A stretch of DNA of 64,000 nt, from contig CM069442.1 of the NCBI GenBank assembly GCA_035610835.1, positions 30,891,798 through 30,955,797 on the forward strand. The letters run 5' to 3'. This DNA comes from Ophiura sarsii. Its lineage: Eukaryota; Echinodermata; Ophiuroidea; Amphilepidida; Ophiuridae. Both the position numbers and the translations under genes were made by a program. The notes beneath the pieces are model-generated. The model was not told the origin of the DNA. It saw nothing but the letters and a program-made list of their open reading frames with translations, and searched no databases. Every line of letters begins with the position of its first letter. Positions within the stretch are counted from its first letter, which is position 1. Shown one piece after another: positions 1-11,660 of the stretch.

Positions 1-621
1 GAGTTTAGCACCCTCATTTAGGTTAACGAGTTGTCAAAATTCATATTTGGCCCCACATTGGCTCAAAAAAGAGCAACAAATCGTTAAAATTGTACATTTA
101 ATGCTTAACACAATACCCTAAGGGTAATATCGTGACAAAAATGTAATTGTGCGTTTGCCTACTAGGTAATTATGATACTCTACGTAATCAAATGGCTTTT
201 AGAAGCTTTATTGTCCTATAAATACGGGGGTCTTTTACCCCCCCCCCTACATAATTTCACCATTAATGGCATACAGGTATCTCTGCAATGAATACGGCGT
301 GATATAGTGATTATATGATTAAGTTATCATGTTTGTCGATAATTAATTGTGTCATATATGCTATTAACATATAATTTATACAATGTAAACAATGTCAAAT
401 CTAAAAATACACGTTTTGGTCATGAAAGCAGACTTTAAATGTAACAATTTTGGGCAAAAAATGGCCAAAAAGTGAGAAAAATTGGGTATTTTGGGTATAG
501 AGTAAAATCTATTTGTGACATAATTCCAGTTAGGAGTAGAATTTGAATTTTTTGAGTGACACTTTTTCATGATGCTATATGATGATTCCAAAAATGCAAA
601 AAAAATAATTTAGATTTTGTT
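1..621. repeat. Direct repeat copy 1 (973-bp spacing)
   Basis: This stretch recurs almost unchanged at 974-1596, including the run of Cs near 238-248 and the sequence around ttagattttgtt at the end. The two copies are 973 bp apart and differ by only a few bases. The first copy may start before the window. The 352 bp that follow (622-973) are not repeated after copy 2, so this is either one complete and one truncated monomer of a 973-bp tandem unit or two insertions of the same element. No coding content is seen. Confidence 0.9.
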
Positions 622-973
622 TAACGCACAATGGCCATTTCCAATAAACCGAGTTTTGAATTGGAAGATGGGTTCAAATTGCTTAAATATGCCTTGATTT
701 ACATTCAAAACACCCTTTATATCAATGTCGGACGTTAATATCAAGAAATGTACATGATTTTCTCGAGAAATATCCAAGAAAATGGCTCTAAAGCTCCAAA
801 TGTAGAGTCAAATGGCTATGGGTCTGTTTCGCGATTTTATAGATAGAGGGTCACGTTACCCTTGGCTAGAAGCCCCTCACGTGCAAGAATACTCCCTATT
901 AGGTCTATATAAAGTAACTTGCATCTCAATTAAAGAGTTGATTATCTCATTTTCAAGTTCAAAGCTTTATTTA

Positions 974-1596
974 GAGTTTAGCACCCTCATTTAGGTTAAC
1001 GAGTTGTCAAAATTCATATTTGGCCCCACATTGGCTCAAAAAAGAGCAACAAATCGTTAAAATTGTACATTTAATGCTTAACACAATACCCTAAGGGTAA
1101 TATCGTGACAAAAATGTAATTGTGCGTTTGCCTACTAGGTAATTATGATACTCTACGTAATCAAATGGCTTTTAGAAGCTTTATTGTCCTATAAATACGG
1201 GGGTCTTTTACCCCCCCCCCCTACATAATTTCACCATTAATGGCATACAGGTATCTCTGCAATGAATACGGCGTGATATAGTGATTATATTATTAAGTTA
1301 TCATGTTTGTCGATAATTAAATGTGTCATATATGCTATTAACATATAATTTATACAATGTAAACAATGTCAAATCTAAAAATACACGTTTTGGTCATGAA
1401 AGCAGACTTTAAATGTAACAATTTTGGGCAAAAAATGGCCAAAAAGTGAGAAAAATTGGGTATTTTGGGTATAGAGTAAAATCTATTTTGTGACATAATT
1501 CCAGTTAGGAGTAGAATTTGAATTTTTTGAGTGACACTTTTTCATGATGCTATATGATGATTCCAAAAATGCAAAAAAAATAATTTAGATTTTGTT
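974..1596. repeat. Direct repeat copy 2 (973-bp spacing)
   Basis: Second copy of the 1-621 sequence in the same orientation, nearly identical. Similarity stops sharply at tttgtt (1596), after which unrelated sequence starts. The low divergence indicates recent duplication or ongoing homogenisation. Confidence 0.9.
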
Positions 1597-1946
1597 AAAG
1601 GGAGCACTGTACCAAATCAATGCGCAATTCGTGTAATCCTATAATAGTTCCGGAAAAGCACGAAGACTAGGCTTGTAAATGTGAGGTTTTCGGGCAATTT
1701 GTTTCTCCGGGGATGGTATGTTTGTATTTAAATGAACGAATGGGACCTACCCGTTGCACCTACAATGATAAAATACGATATTTTTAATTTATCGACCTAA
1801 ATAGTGCCCAGGGCGTAAGCACCTGCCTAAATGGTAAACAGGCATGCCAGAAAACGTGAAAAAGTGAGGGCGCTATGTGCAGGTCCGTAGCGGAAAATTT
1901 AGCTTAATAACCCCTCATGGAACAAGGCCTTAATTAAAGTTGAAAA

Positions 1947-2438
1947 TGTTACTGAAAATGGTCATAGGTGACAAGTATGCCATAAATGTAACCGGAGGGT
2001 AGAAAAGCTGTCTTGAAATATGGCACTTTTACACGTATTTCAATGAGAAAGATATTTGGTGTGGTGCTCCCATGTAACCACCAAATTTAACTGTGATGTC
2101 ACGTGGGAGGCCGTCAAATATTTTATAGTCACAAATTGTGTTCAGTGAGTTGGTGAGATGTTACGAGGTATTAGGTGGTGAGAGCCTATACATGTAGTAT
2201 CAATTTCTTTGCTCATCGTGTGTGTATGTGTAGTAGTTTAAGCTTACTTAACTTCGATACAGCATACTATTATGCCGTAATGTACATTTATGATGAGCGA
2301 ATAGTTTAATGAATTTAAGTAAAGGATCTAACCATCTTACCAACAGTATCGCATCAACTTCTTATAACTTTTGACCACAACCCAATGTGTTGATGGCCAT
2401 AGCAACCACTGATACAGCCTGATTGCATGCACTGCCAT
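1947..2438. repeat. 490-bp dispersed repeat, copy 1
   Basis: This block reappears at 5385-5876 in the same orientation with no difference noticed by eye, 3438 bp downstream. It has no TIRs, poly-A tail or coding sequence that I can recognise. In this position it is not flanked by direct repeats, unlike the second copy, so this is probably the donor or an older location. Confidence 0.85.
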
Positions 2439-2445
2439 GGAACGT

Positions 2446-2668
2446 GTTTAGAATCTAAACATTTTATCATCTTAAAATATTTGCATTCTAAACATTGAAG
2501 TGAGGGACATACTTCAGTGCTAAACATACTAAATGCCACTAAACATGTATAGCATTTAAGCATGTGTCAAAAGTCTGGACAAACTGGTGTTTAGCTTTAG
2601 TGCTTAGGTACTAATTATGTTTAGATGCTAAACGTTTGTAGCATCTAAATGCGTTTTGTGTCAAAAGT
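2446..2668. repeat. Cluster of degenerate TTTAGATGCTAAAC motifs
   Basis: Near-palindromic 15-mers gtttagaatctaaac (2446) and gtttagatgctaaac (2619) occur with many partial forms (gcatctaaa, gctaaac, actaaac), and the phrase tgtcaaaagtctg occurs twice (about 2566 and 2658). The pattern suggests a small degraded repeat or a cluster of binding sites. Nothing here identifies a function. Confidence 0.4.
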
Positions 2669-3268
2669 CTGTAAACACGTAATGTACAGTGTATACGATC
2701 CCCAGAAGAGGTGCATCATATACTACCACATTCGTGACGCTGGGTATGTTATGGGCAGCCTTTGGTCCGTCACAATCAATCAATGTTGCGTCATAATCTT
2801 TTTTCTAAGGGTCCCGTCAACGTCCGTCACTTTTGTGACACAGGGGTGCGTCATGGCACATGAGTAAGAGTACATACATGTACATAAGGCCGGCTTGGAC
2901 ATTTTACTTTTCTAATGGATACCCATCCTCCATATACATACTTCTGCCCACCTTTCTGGATCCTCAAACAGGTGGACGCAAGGTCAGTAGCATCAGCAAC
3001 GATTACTTTACCTTTGATTACTTAATTTTGTCCCTAAAACAACGTAACGGTACGGTACATCAACTTAAGTAATTGGCAGCACGAGACGTCGGTCTAAGGT
3101 TCGTTTAATAACAACTTTGATTCCGGGATGTCGGATGGTATGTCAGCAAGACAGTTTCCAAGCTCACAGCATACAGCTGACATAATGTTGTGTATCCTTG
3201 ACTTGATTGTAAATATGTCAAAAATGATATTGAAGGCAAGATCTTGTTACGTACGTAAATTGTGTATA

Positions 3269-4481
3269 CAGTCATCACAATAAGTAACTGACCAGGTAAT
3301 ACATGTGCTGATAACTTTAAAAGTATAACTCCTACATAAACATATTAAACTATAAACATGTTGAGAACATTTTCTTCTTGAATTTGAGATATTACACGCT
3401 AAGAATGGCTGAGTATTAAGGAAGTTACAATCCCAAATGTACTGTCAAGTCTGATTTTCATTTTCACATTTTCATTTTCAACACGGGGACTCAGACCGGC
3501 AAATTATTGATTACTGGTAGGTAGTGCCAATTCACCCGTCAATGGCCTGGTTTTTGGTTAGTCGGCCGGTGGCATTGTTACGATTGATCAATACGGCAGT
3601 CAATAGTTAGGTCACCCAAGCCCTATTATGAAAGCTATGAAGATTGTTAAACGGGGTCAGTCGTCACAAACATGCACAAACACAATAGTCAAACGACCTT
3701 GCTATTGTCATGCTATTGTCAACACTCCCTACACAGAGGTCTGCTGTGCAAATCTGTACGATGATATTCGCATGTAATGTCTATGGCAGATTTCATTCCG
3801 TAGTATAAAGCTATGAGGTTTCCGTTGTCTTCGATATCTCCAAGCAGATAGAGCAATACGTACACGGACTTTTTTGTAGACGAGGGTTCATTTCATGATT
3901 TGGTGAGGTTTAGAATGAGTTAGGATTCCTGTAATTTTGAAGACCACGGATTTTCAAAACGTGAATTGTCCAACATTTTACGACATAAATTTGGTCACCA
4001 AACGTATTTAAAACTATACATTTTACCATTCTGCAGATGTTATTGACCCTCCTCTATAATTCGACATGATTTTTAACACGTTTCTCAGCTTTTGAGAAGC
4101 CCAAATACACTGCTGCCCATAAGTATTTCCCCCTCTGGAAGCTTGCAAGTTATCACTGTGTTGTCGACAAAGTATTAAACCATCGGACCCAATTACCATT
4201 TCATTGTGTTCATTGTACATTTTATACCAATAAATTCATGTTTCCTATTCAGATTCATGATTTAAAAGCATTATAATTCATGATTTTATCGAGCAAGTCA
4301 AAATTCCAATGTAAAATCGCCGTAGTAAATCACCTCATGAATATCAATTAGCTCATTATCGGCAGTAAAACGCTATGGGAATTTTCAACTGAGATCAACT
4401 GGTGATGGAAAACTCCATGTGCAGACATTTATAAATGATAATTGGCATGCGCAGTTTAAAAGTTACTTATTGTGATGACTG
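3269..4481. mobile_element. TA-flanked TIR element (MITE-like), 1.2 kb
   Basis: The left end CAGTCATCACAATAAGTAAC (from 3269) and the right end ending at 4481 are perfect inverted complements over 21 bp. Each end is bordered by TA (3267-3268 and 4482-4483), the target duplication of the Tc1/mariner group and some other superfamilies. The interior (3269-3490) resembles 62525-62790, including the shared run taagtaactgaccaggtaat, so a second family member lies near the other end of the window. No transposase is recognisable, and the longest open frame inside (about 65 aa on the minus strand near 4023-4220) matches nothing I know. Probably a non-autonomous element. Confidence 0.8.
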
Positions 4482-4483
4482 TA

Positions 4484-5317
4484 GTCAATTTTACGGTAAT
4501 TTAACGAGGGCACATAAACTTTTTAAAAAAAACCCAAGAAAAACCAAGACGAATGAACCACACATTTTATTTTAATTATGGATTTAAAAATAAATAAAAG
4601 CATCCCCTTCCATAACCATAACAGAAAATGTTTGAAGTTAGGACGAAATAAAACTGGCAATGGACATAAGATTACCGCTTTACTACGGGTCGGAGAAATT
4701 TAGTGAGAAATACAGCGTGTCTCATAAAACGGACACAAATATAACAATAAAAGCTAACAAAATCATTCATTGGATTATTGTTATAACTGATTATTTTTAC
4801 AATTTCGACATGCCACACAACAAACTCGGCTCCTACAAAAACTGCTGTAATACCAAATTAATTATATATATATACTCTTTATACTGAGACCACAGTAAAG
4901 ATAAGTCTTTCCTCTACCTATTTCAGGACTTTCGGATCATTTTTGAAATTTCTTATGTTTTTCTTTTTTTGAAAATTCCCTAAATTTTCACCTTCTGGAA
5001 TTTCTGTAGACTAAACGGAAAGTGCTATGGACATGAAACTTTGGGAATAAATTCATAAGCATATAACCTAAATTTTCTCGTGAGTTTTTGCAAATACAGT
5101 GTTTACTTTTTGAAAAATATATATTTTTCAATTTTGATTTTAGGGAAATTTTCAAAAGGCTGTAAAAAGGTCTAGAAACACTTAACTGGTAAAAACTCAC
5201 GAGATAACTTTTTTAACTTAATTACCTTTAATATGACACATTGTTTGTCCAAATTGAACATGTAGTTTTTTCTGTAGAAATTCACAAATTTTGGCAATAT
5301 AGTGTTTCTAGAAAATA
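4484..5317. other. AT-rich stretch, no recognised feature
   Basis: Short frames only and no recognisable domain. Around 5080 and 5195 there are weak inverted matches (cgtgagttttt and aaaaactcacgag) that could belong to a degraded foldback element. Confidence 0.4.
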
Positions 5318-5951
5318 GTGAAAAAGTACTAACATTCCCAGTGAATAAACCATCCATCACCACTCAGTTGTAGAGGGAAAAAAGTGTTACTGAAAATGGT
5401 CATAGGTGACAAGTATGCCATAAATGTAACCGGAGGGTAGAAAAGCTGTCTTGAAATATGGCACTTTTACACGTATTTCAATGAGAAAGATATTTGGTGT
5501 GGTGCTCCCATGTAACCACCAAATTTAACTGTGATGTCACGTGGGAGGCCGTCAAATATTTTATAGTCACAAATTGTGTTCAGTGAGTTGGTGAGATGTT
5601 ACGAGGTATTAGGTGGTGAGAGCCTATACATGTAGTATCAATTTCTTTGCTCATCGTGTGTGTATGTGTAGTAGTTTAAGCTTACTTAACTTCGATACAG
5701 CATACTATTATGCCGTAATGTACATTTATGATGAGCGAATAGTTTAATGAATTTAAGTAAAGGATCTAACCATCTTACCAACAGTATCGCATCAACTTCT
5801 TATAACTTTTGACCACAACCCAATGTGTTGATGGCCATAGCAACCACTGATACAGCCTGATTGCATGCACTGCCATGTCATGTGAAAAAGTACTAACATT
5901 CCCAGTGAATAAACCATCCATCACCACTCAGTTGTAGAGGGAAAAAAGTGT
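5318..5951. repeat. 490-bp repeat copy 2 with 70-bp flanking duplication
   Basis: The sequence gtgaaaaagtactaacattc and the 50 bases after it occur at 5318-5387 and again at 5882-5951, with no difference seen. Between them lies a second copy of the 1947-2438 block. The simplest reading is that the block inserted here and the 70 bp at the target were duplicated. That is far longer than a normal transposon target duplication and more like template switching, break repair or a haplotype misassembly. The junction shows a 3-base overlap (tgt) with the donor. Confidence 0.8.
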
Positions 5952-6837
5952 GTTATACCTTGGTGTTTTGGCATCAAAATAAAATAAAAGTCTTTAGCAT
6001 ACATTGATTTTAAAGAAGAGAAACAAATATTTACAAAACTATGTGTTTTCTGAAATTTTGCAGTATTTGGGAATTCGGCTACGCCTCCTGTATTAAGTCA
6101 ATGGGTTTTCAAATAACGAAAAATTCCGTAAATCAAAAACCTCTTTTTGGAAAAATTCAAACTTTGCGTATCATCTTTTATTATCAATATATACACATCC
6201 TCTGTTATTTTGAAGCAAATCATTGCCGGTCACCGTAGCCGAGTTAGCCACCTTAACATGAAATATCATGAAGAAATTCACATTATTTACAAAATAATCA
6301 ATCAGCCCAGTTTTGGAACCAGTTGTTTTTGAACACGCTGTATCTGCGATCAGTCTTGGCTATTTACTTGGAACACTTATAACAGCATACACTTTACTGT
6401 TAACCCCAGATCGCAAAAGTATCGTTCTTTCAATAATATAATAAAAATACCCGGAAGTAAATTTTACAGATGATATCATTGAATGTTATATTATGATTAC
6501 AAATTGAATGACTATATACTCGGGAACAATAGTTCTTTATAATAATAACGGTAACACGCCCGAGGAGTTAGGGTTAGGCAAAGAAAAAGACGAAGATCTG
6601 TCTCACATATCCCGCACGCATACGTATGTGGAGTCACTTTTGCCGCATGACCCTACGTGATGAGCCCAATTTTGGTGTGGTTTTAGTTGTCCGAAGAAAA
6701 AAATGGAACAAATGGCTCCGAAAGAGAAAAAATAAAAGTGATCCAAAAACACAATAAAATAAAAGAAAGTAAAGAAATTTTTCGCATTTAGCATAGATAT
6801 TTTTCTAAAAAAAATAATTAAAATAAATATTAAAAAA
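5952..6837. other. Unassigned AT-rich sequence
   Basis: No open frame over about 65 codons, no TIR and no tRNA-like structure found. A stretch near 6690-6790 is A-rich with low-complexity frames. Confidence 0.4.
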
Positions 6838-7843
6838 TCACATTTTGAAATTGGACCTTAGCGAGTGAAGTTTTCTTAAAGATGATCACTCTTTCTCACC
6901 AAAAAGTGCAGAAAATAGGTAGCAATAGGTATAGCCTGCTTGATTTTCCAAAAGACGGTCATGGAGAGACTACATCTCTGACGAGCTTGGAAATGTCACC
7001 GTAATCGCCAATGTTCCTGTACAAAACACAAATTTGAAAGATCTCTTAAAATGTACCTAGATGATATTCACATTTGATAGTCTGTGTGTATGTAGGTGAT
7101 GTCCCATTTATCATAATTAATACAGAGTCCTAAGCATTTACGCAATTGTTCTTACTGTCAAGTCGTTTAAATTGAGGATTTTGTCAAGCATACTTTTCGA
7201 TTCTAGTTTAGCAACACTTGTTAAGGGTAGGGATACTCTATTTAGTGTAGTGCACTCTGAAGAGTGCAATAGTGGCGTGCACCCTTCTGGTATAAATTCA
7301 AACTGAAATGTCGTCTTATTGACCAATTACACAGCCATTTACACATAAATCATAAGAGTCTGTCACATTGTAGCACAAGAAGGTTAAGGAGTTGCATTTA
7401 AAATATACACGTGCATTAACCTTTCCAGACCGGTACTAATTTGAGATTTCCTTCTTTTAGGACATTCATAAAATGTTTGTTTATTTTTTCTATACATGTT
7501 CCGGTAAAAACCCATGGAATACCAATTCGTCACATTGCCCCTATTATTAGTATTACCCCTTAGAGACGTCATGTTTGGCTGCAAGACTACTTGAAATGCG
7601 TTATTAAGTGCGTCAGCCGTAAAATGAATGCCGTGTCTGTGAATATTCAAAAGGTTCGCACAATTAAAATCGTCTCTGTAAAAATGAGAATACTTAAAGT
7701 CACTGTGAATTACCGTATGAAACAAACAGATTGCCTTTCGGCTCTGAGTAAATATTAGAAACAATCTTACGCCTGCCTGCCAAAAAATTGTCCTTAAAAT
7801 AGTAAATATATTGGTTGTCAGCGGGAATGGCTCGATATTGTTT

Positions 7844-8393
7844 CGTCGCTGTTCTGACATACCGGCACATCACGAAAAACAGCGTTTTGAGAAAATCGTG
7901 TTAGAAAATTTTCCAATTTTTAAAGACATGTTAGATAGCATTTACATCAAATGTCACTATCATTGTCAAAGAACACTAATAGATATATACTTATGTTTGT
8001 TATGAGCATGTTACAACAACAAATTGCAATTATTAATTAGGAGTAATTATGTCATAAAGTCATGTGCCGGTATGTCAGAAAGAAGAAAGAAACTTCATAT
8101 TCGTCCTATACAGTGATATGCCAGTGATATGCCGGTATGTCAGAACTGCAGTTACACGGTGGTCTATGGCAGAATATTGTGATGTGCCTGTATGTCAGAA
8201 TACAAAATTTGTTCATGCCGGTATTATGTAAAACCCTGGCACATCACACTAATTAGTGCGGTATCTCATTAATGAATTACCTTTTTGTCTCAATTTTTTT
8301 GGAGAATAAAGAGTTTCATTTGTAGATCATAAAATGCAACTTAACTCATTTTGCCCAAAATGGCACATGTGCCGGTATGTCAGAACAGCGACG
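7844..8393. mobile_element. TIR element with 4-bp GTTT target duplication
   Basis: The end CGTCGCTGTTCTGACATACC begins at 7844 and its inverted complement ends at 8393 (27 bp perfect). GTTT lies on each side (7840-7843 and 8394-8397), and copies 2 and 3 of the large unit (near 13040 and 18425) have tattgtttgattt with the element absent, which confirms the insertion. The motif TGCCGGTATGTCAGAA recurs inside in direct and inverted form near 7855, 8064, 8133, 8183 and 8369. There is no transposase. A 4-bp duplication does not fit Tc1/mariner, hAT or piggyBac, and the superfamily is left open. Confidence 0.88.
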
Positions 8394-9094
8394 GTTTGAT
8401 TTATCACAGTAACGTACGTGATTTTTTCACTCATTATTTGACATTTCTTTCGGCTAATTCTTTTGTTGCCTTATTATTTTTTACACCTGTTTATTGATTA
8501 AAGTGTTCTCATACGTTATAATATTCATTAAAAGGTCCATTATCGTTGCACTAGGACCGTAAACTTGTTATTTAACGACCAATATCAAGTGCCCACGTTA
8601 TACATGTTCCTTTGGAATGAACATCGTGGTTTGACACAATAAGATCCGAATCACGGCTGTCCCGCTTAATAGCACCGATCATTGAATTCATGCAGGTTAT
8701 TTTTATTTTTATTCTAAGTTTTAATGAAAGCCTACTAACAGATTTTACACGCCTGACGCGTGGCAAGTGTTAAAGACCATAAGACGCTTTCATCCTCACC
8801 TCACTGAAGGAAGGAACAGAGACAAAAAGAACACCTTAAAATCTAAACCCAAATCAGTATTGGTTAATCACTAGAGAAATAACCAAAACTACCTAAGTTG
8901 TTAGAACATATACAATGATGCGGCGGAGGGAGTTACGATTTAAAATTTGTGAAATGAACGCCCGCGCCTGCTCCATATCGGATTTTGTCTGCGAATGCAG
9001 ATTGTTTGGACTGTTGTATTATAATCATAGAAAATAGCGACTGACCATTCGTCAGCATGTTTTCATGTTACCAAATGATTACATCGATCCTGAG

Positions 9095-9289
9095 CAGGAA
9101 CGTAACGAGAGAGAGAGGGGGCGGGGGCAGAGGGGGCATTTGCACCCCTGTCAGAAGGCTTGCCTCCCCTGATGCTCCCTAAATAAAATGACAAACTTTA
9201 TGTATATATACAAAAAAACGAACAGTTATGCCCCCCTCCCTGATCACAGTCCTGCCCCCACAAATTTGAAGACCCTAGTTACGCTACTA
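9095..9289. mobile_element. hAT-like MITE remnant in unit copy 1
   Basis: Left end caggaacgtaac and right end ccctagttacgctact are imperfect complements. They are bordered by atcctgag (9087-9094) and atcatgag (9290-9297), an 8-bp duplication with one mismatch as expected for hAT. A G-rich tract follows the left end. The same element is at the same place in copies 2 and 3, so it inserted before the unit was amplified. Confidence 0.72.
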
Positions 9290-9864
9290 ATCATGAGCTT
9301 TATTTAGAAGATTCATTAATGAAAAAGATATACAACATTCATATGTATGAAATGAGGTTACCTATATTTATCTCGACATAATTCACCGCGGGATCAGAAT
9401 TAGTAATTTCAAGTGAAACATGAACTATTTTTAAAACAGTTAAAGAATGCCGCGAGAGGACCTTCGTGACCTAATTTTTGTTATCAAATTGCTTATATCA
9501 ATGTCAAGGAGGAAGAAAAATGCCTGGCGCAATGTTGTATTAACCTGATTTTATTATACGTATGTTTATAATAGTAGGGTATAATTTTGATTATTTATTC
9601 TTGTCGAGAACATCAAAGGATGCTTGGTTCTTATGCATTGTCTACAAAGATATGTTCAATCGCTAGTAGATATCCCTGATAGTATGTGTTTTACTTTGAT
9701 TAACGCTAGTAATATACGATGAATCTGGATTTCACGCCCCTCAGATATGTTTAATAATGTATACTCCATCGCATTTAAAAAATTGTCAAGCCCTTAAAAG
9801 TTTTGATTTGGGCGGTTCTTGGTTTCTTGTTTCGTATAGAAATACGTGTGTACATAATATGGTA

Positions 9865-10184
9865 GATTTTGAAAGAGCTCGACAAAGTAGATCCATCAGA
9901 CTTCTTTACATTGGCCCAACAACTCACGCCACAAGAGGACATCAAATGAAAGTCTACAAGCCCGCACGTATCAAGAACCTCAACTGCAGGAAGTACTTCT
10001 TCACGATGAGAGTCATCAACCAATGGAACGAGCTACCTACAGATTTGGTCAACGCTAAGACAGTTTTAAATGCATTTAAAAAAAGACTTGACAAACACTG
10101 GAACAAAAGAGGATATGGAATCGTAAATGCAAACAGCCTAAACTAATTTTTCCATCAAACCTTAAGTGTAAGTATAAGTGTAAA
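9865..10184 (+). pseudogene. Non-LTR retrotransposon reverse transcriptase C-terminus (fragment)
   Basis: The translation contains TRGHQMKVYKPARIKNLN, then RVINQWNELPTD and FKKRLDKHW. This is the characteristic C-terminal end of CR1/Jockey-type LINE polymerases, located after the palm and thumb. Only about the last 90 residues are present. The upstream part, ELDKVDPSDFF, is one frame out because of a single-base deletion near 9920 relative to the copy at 15022. The stop is at 10144-10146, and aagtgtaagtataagtgtaa follows as a possible 3' tail. Copy 3 lacks this segment between ggtag and ataacacac (21538-21562), which suggests a 5'-truncated insertion or a later deletion. Confidence 0.75.
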
Positions 10185-10704
10185 ATAACACACATTCATA
10201 GAAAATGGTATACATTCAATTTGCTTTAAAGCGGAGTAATCGGGATGGTGCAGGAATCAATATTTCCAATACAGTATACAATATCCTTTACTTGTAATTT
10301 GACTCAAAACCAATGGTCATATTATATACTTGTAAAATTGACATTAATTTAACGGCAATAAAACGAACCTCCTCGCTAAATTAACACATGTTTTTGTTTA
10401 CCTTAGCCTAGGTGTCTAATATAGCCTTACCGGATAATCCATTTCGTTCATCCGAATCTTTTGATACACTAAAAAAATTAAGACACACAATAAGTATTAA
10501 AAACTATTGAGTTCATTTAATCTGATTTGATGATTACAAGCATGTTTCGTCAGTGTTTCACAAAACTTTTTATCATAGCCACCGAATCACCTTCGGCGGC
10601 AGATGGTCAGAACGCTGATTGGCAAAACTTGACCGTAATGTCAGCATGGCTTGGATGGTCAATAAGTCTGCTGCACAGACCGATAACCTTTGGATAACCT
10701 CATT

Positions 10705-10911
10705 GGGCCCTATATTTCATAACAGTTTTATCTTTAGATTAATTAATTTTTCTTCTTATGAAAGACAACAATATTCAATGTTTATGAAATATATATTGTT
10801 AGAACGCTGATTGTCAAAATTAGGAAGAATTATTTTATATTCTTTGATACTTTAAGGTTTAAGAAGAGTCCAGAATCCACTAACAATCTTCATTTTTTTG
10901 AAATAAGGCCT
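10705..10911. mobile_element. GGGCCCTA palindromic MITE, copy 1
   Basis: Starts gggccctatatttcat and ends with the degraded complement tgaaataaggcc. A better preserved relative lies at 22356-22568 at the same position in unit copy 3. No coding capacity. Confidence 0.6.
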
Positions 10912-11579
10912 AAGTATCCAATAGAAAGGTGGGTATCCAATAGTTTTCAAACGATCAATTTCTTTCTCGAATTGTTGCTCCCTGCTCCCCCAGTTCGTAT
11001 ACATTGTAGCTCATTGATGCCGCTAGATGCATATATAATGGTATCTCTCCTAACATCCTGAATATTGACCTGACATATAGTGGGTGATCTCGGGAAGCCG
11101 AAATGAAGTATACACCAGCATCAAAGTATTTGCTGAAAGTGTCGGGGAAATTAATCGAAATCTTCAAAGAAAAACGAAAAGGCCGGGTGTCTTTAGTGAG
11201 CGACTTATAGATGTGGCATTGTGTATACTTGGCATTGTTTTGTTTTATATGGTTGTATTGTCTTGTGTGTGTCGTTGTCAGAACTTTTATAATATTATGA
11301 ATTGTATTGATATTAGGCATATTCGGCTTTCTATCCTACTCTTTCATACGTTCTTGTTTCGTTATTTTGATTGTTTTATGAAAATAGATATTTGATTTCG
11401 ATTACTACGTAAGAATTACAAAGTTGAAACCAAAATTTGAAATTTTATTTTTAACGATAGATCAAATGAAAAAGAGAGTACATCTTTATAACAACACGGT
11501 CCATTGTCATTTCATATGCTCAATTTTAATATGTTCAATCTCTTATATTGTCCATTGATCACGATGGAAGGCTTCCCTT

Positions 11580-11660
11580 CAGTGGCGTGTCCAGAGAGAG
11601 AGAGAGAGGGGGGGGGGGGGGGGGGGGGGAGGGGGGCACGGCAACAAATAATGATATATA
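11580..11660. mobile_element. hAT-like left end with poly-G
   Basis: The sequence cagtggcgtgtccag is followed by GA repeats and a G tract. It matches the CAGTGGCGTAGCC ends of the complete elements at 40776 and 60763. No matching right end is found close by, so the element is truncated at the junction with unit copy 2. Confidence 0.55.

Larger units (their letters stand above)
6838..11650. repeat. Large local repeat unit, copy 1
   Basis: First of four related blocks. Landmarks found in order in two or more copies: ttttgaaattggacct (6842, 11682, 16050); aaattgaggattttgtcaag (7168, 11922, 16386); the agtgcactctgaagagtgca stretch; the retained peptide-like frame near 7384-7800; the hAT remnant (9095-9289); the cgcgggatcag core; and caccttcggcggcagatggt near 10590. 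No complete gene is seen. Open frames are interrupted at different places in each copy, so any coding function is lost or never existed. Copy-specific insertions are listed separately. Confidence 0.85.

Noticed and set aside
7384..7860. 158-codon minus-strand frame as a gene
   Set aside because: Its start lies inside the TIR of the inserted element 7844-8393, and the homologous frames in the other unit copies are broken at different places.
10955..11395. Overlapping frames on both strands (121 and 103 codons)
   Set aside because: Mutually antisense, no recognised domain, in repeat-unit sequence.
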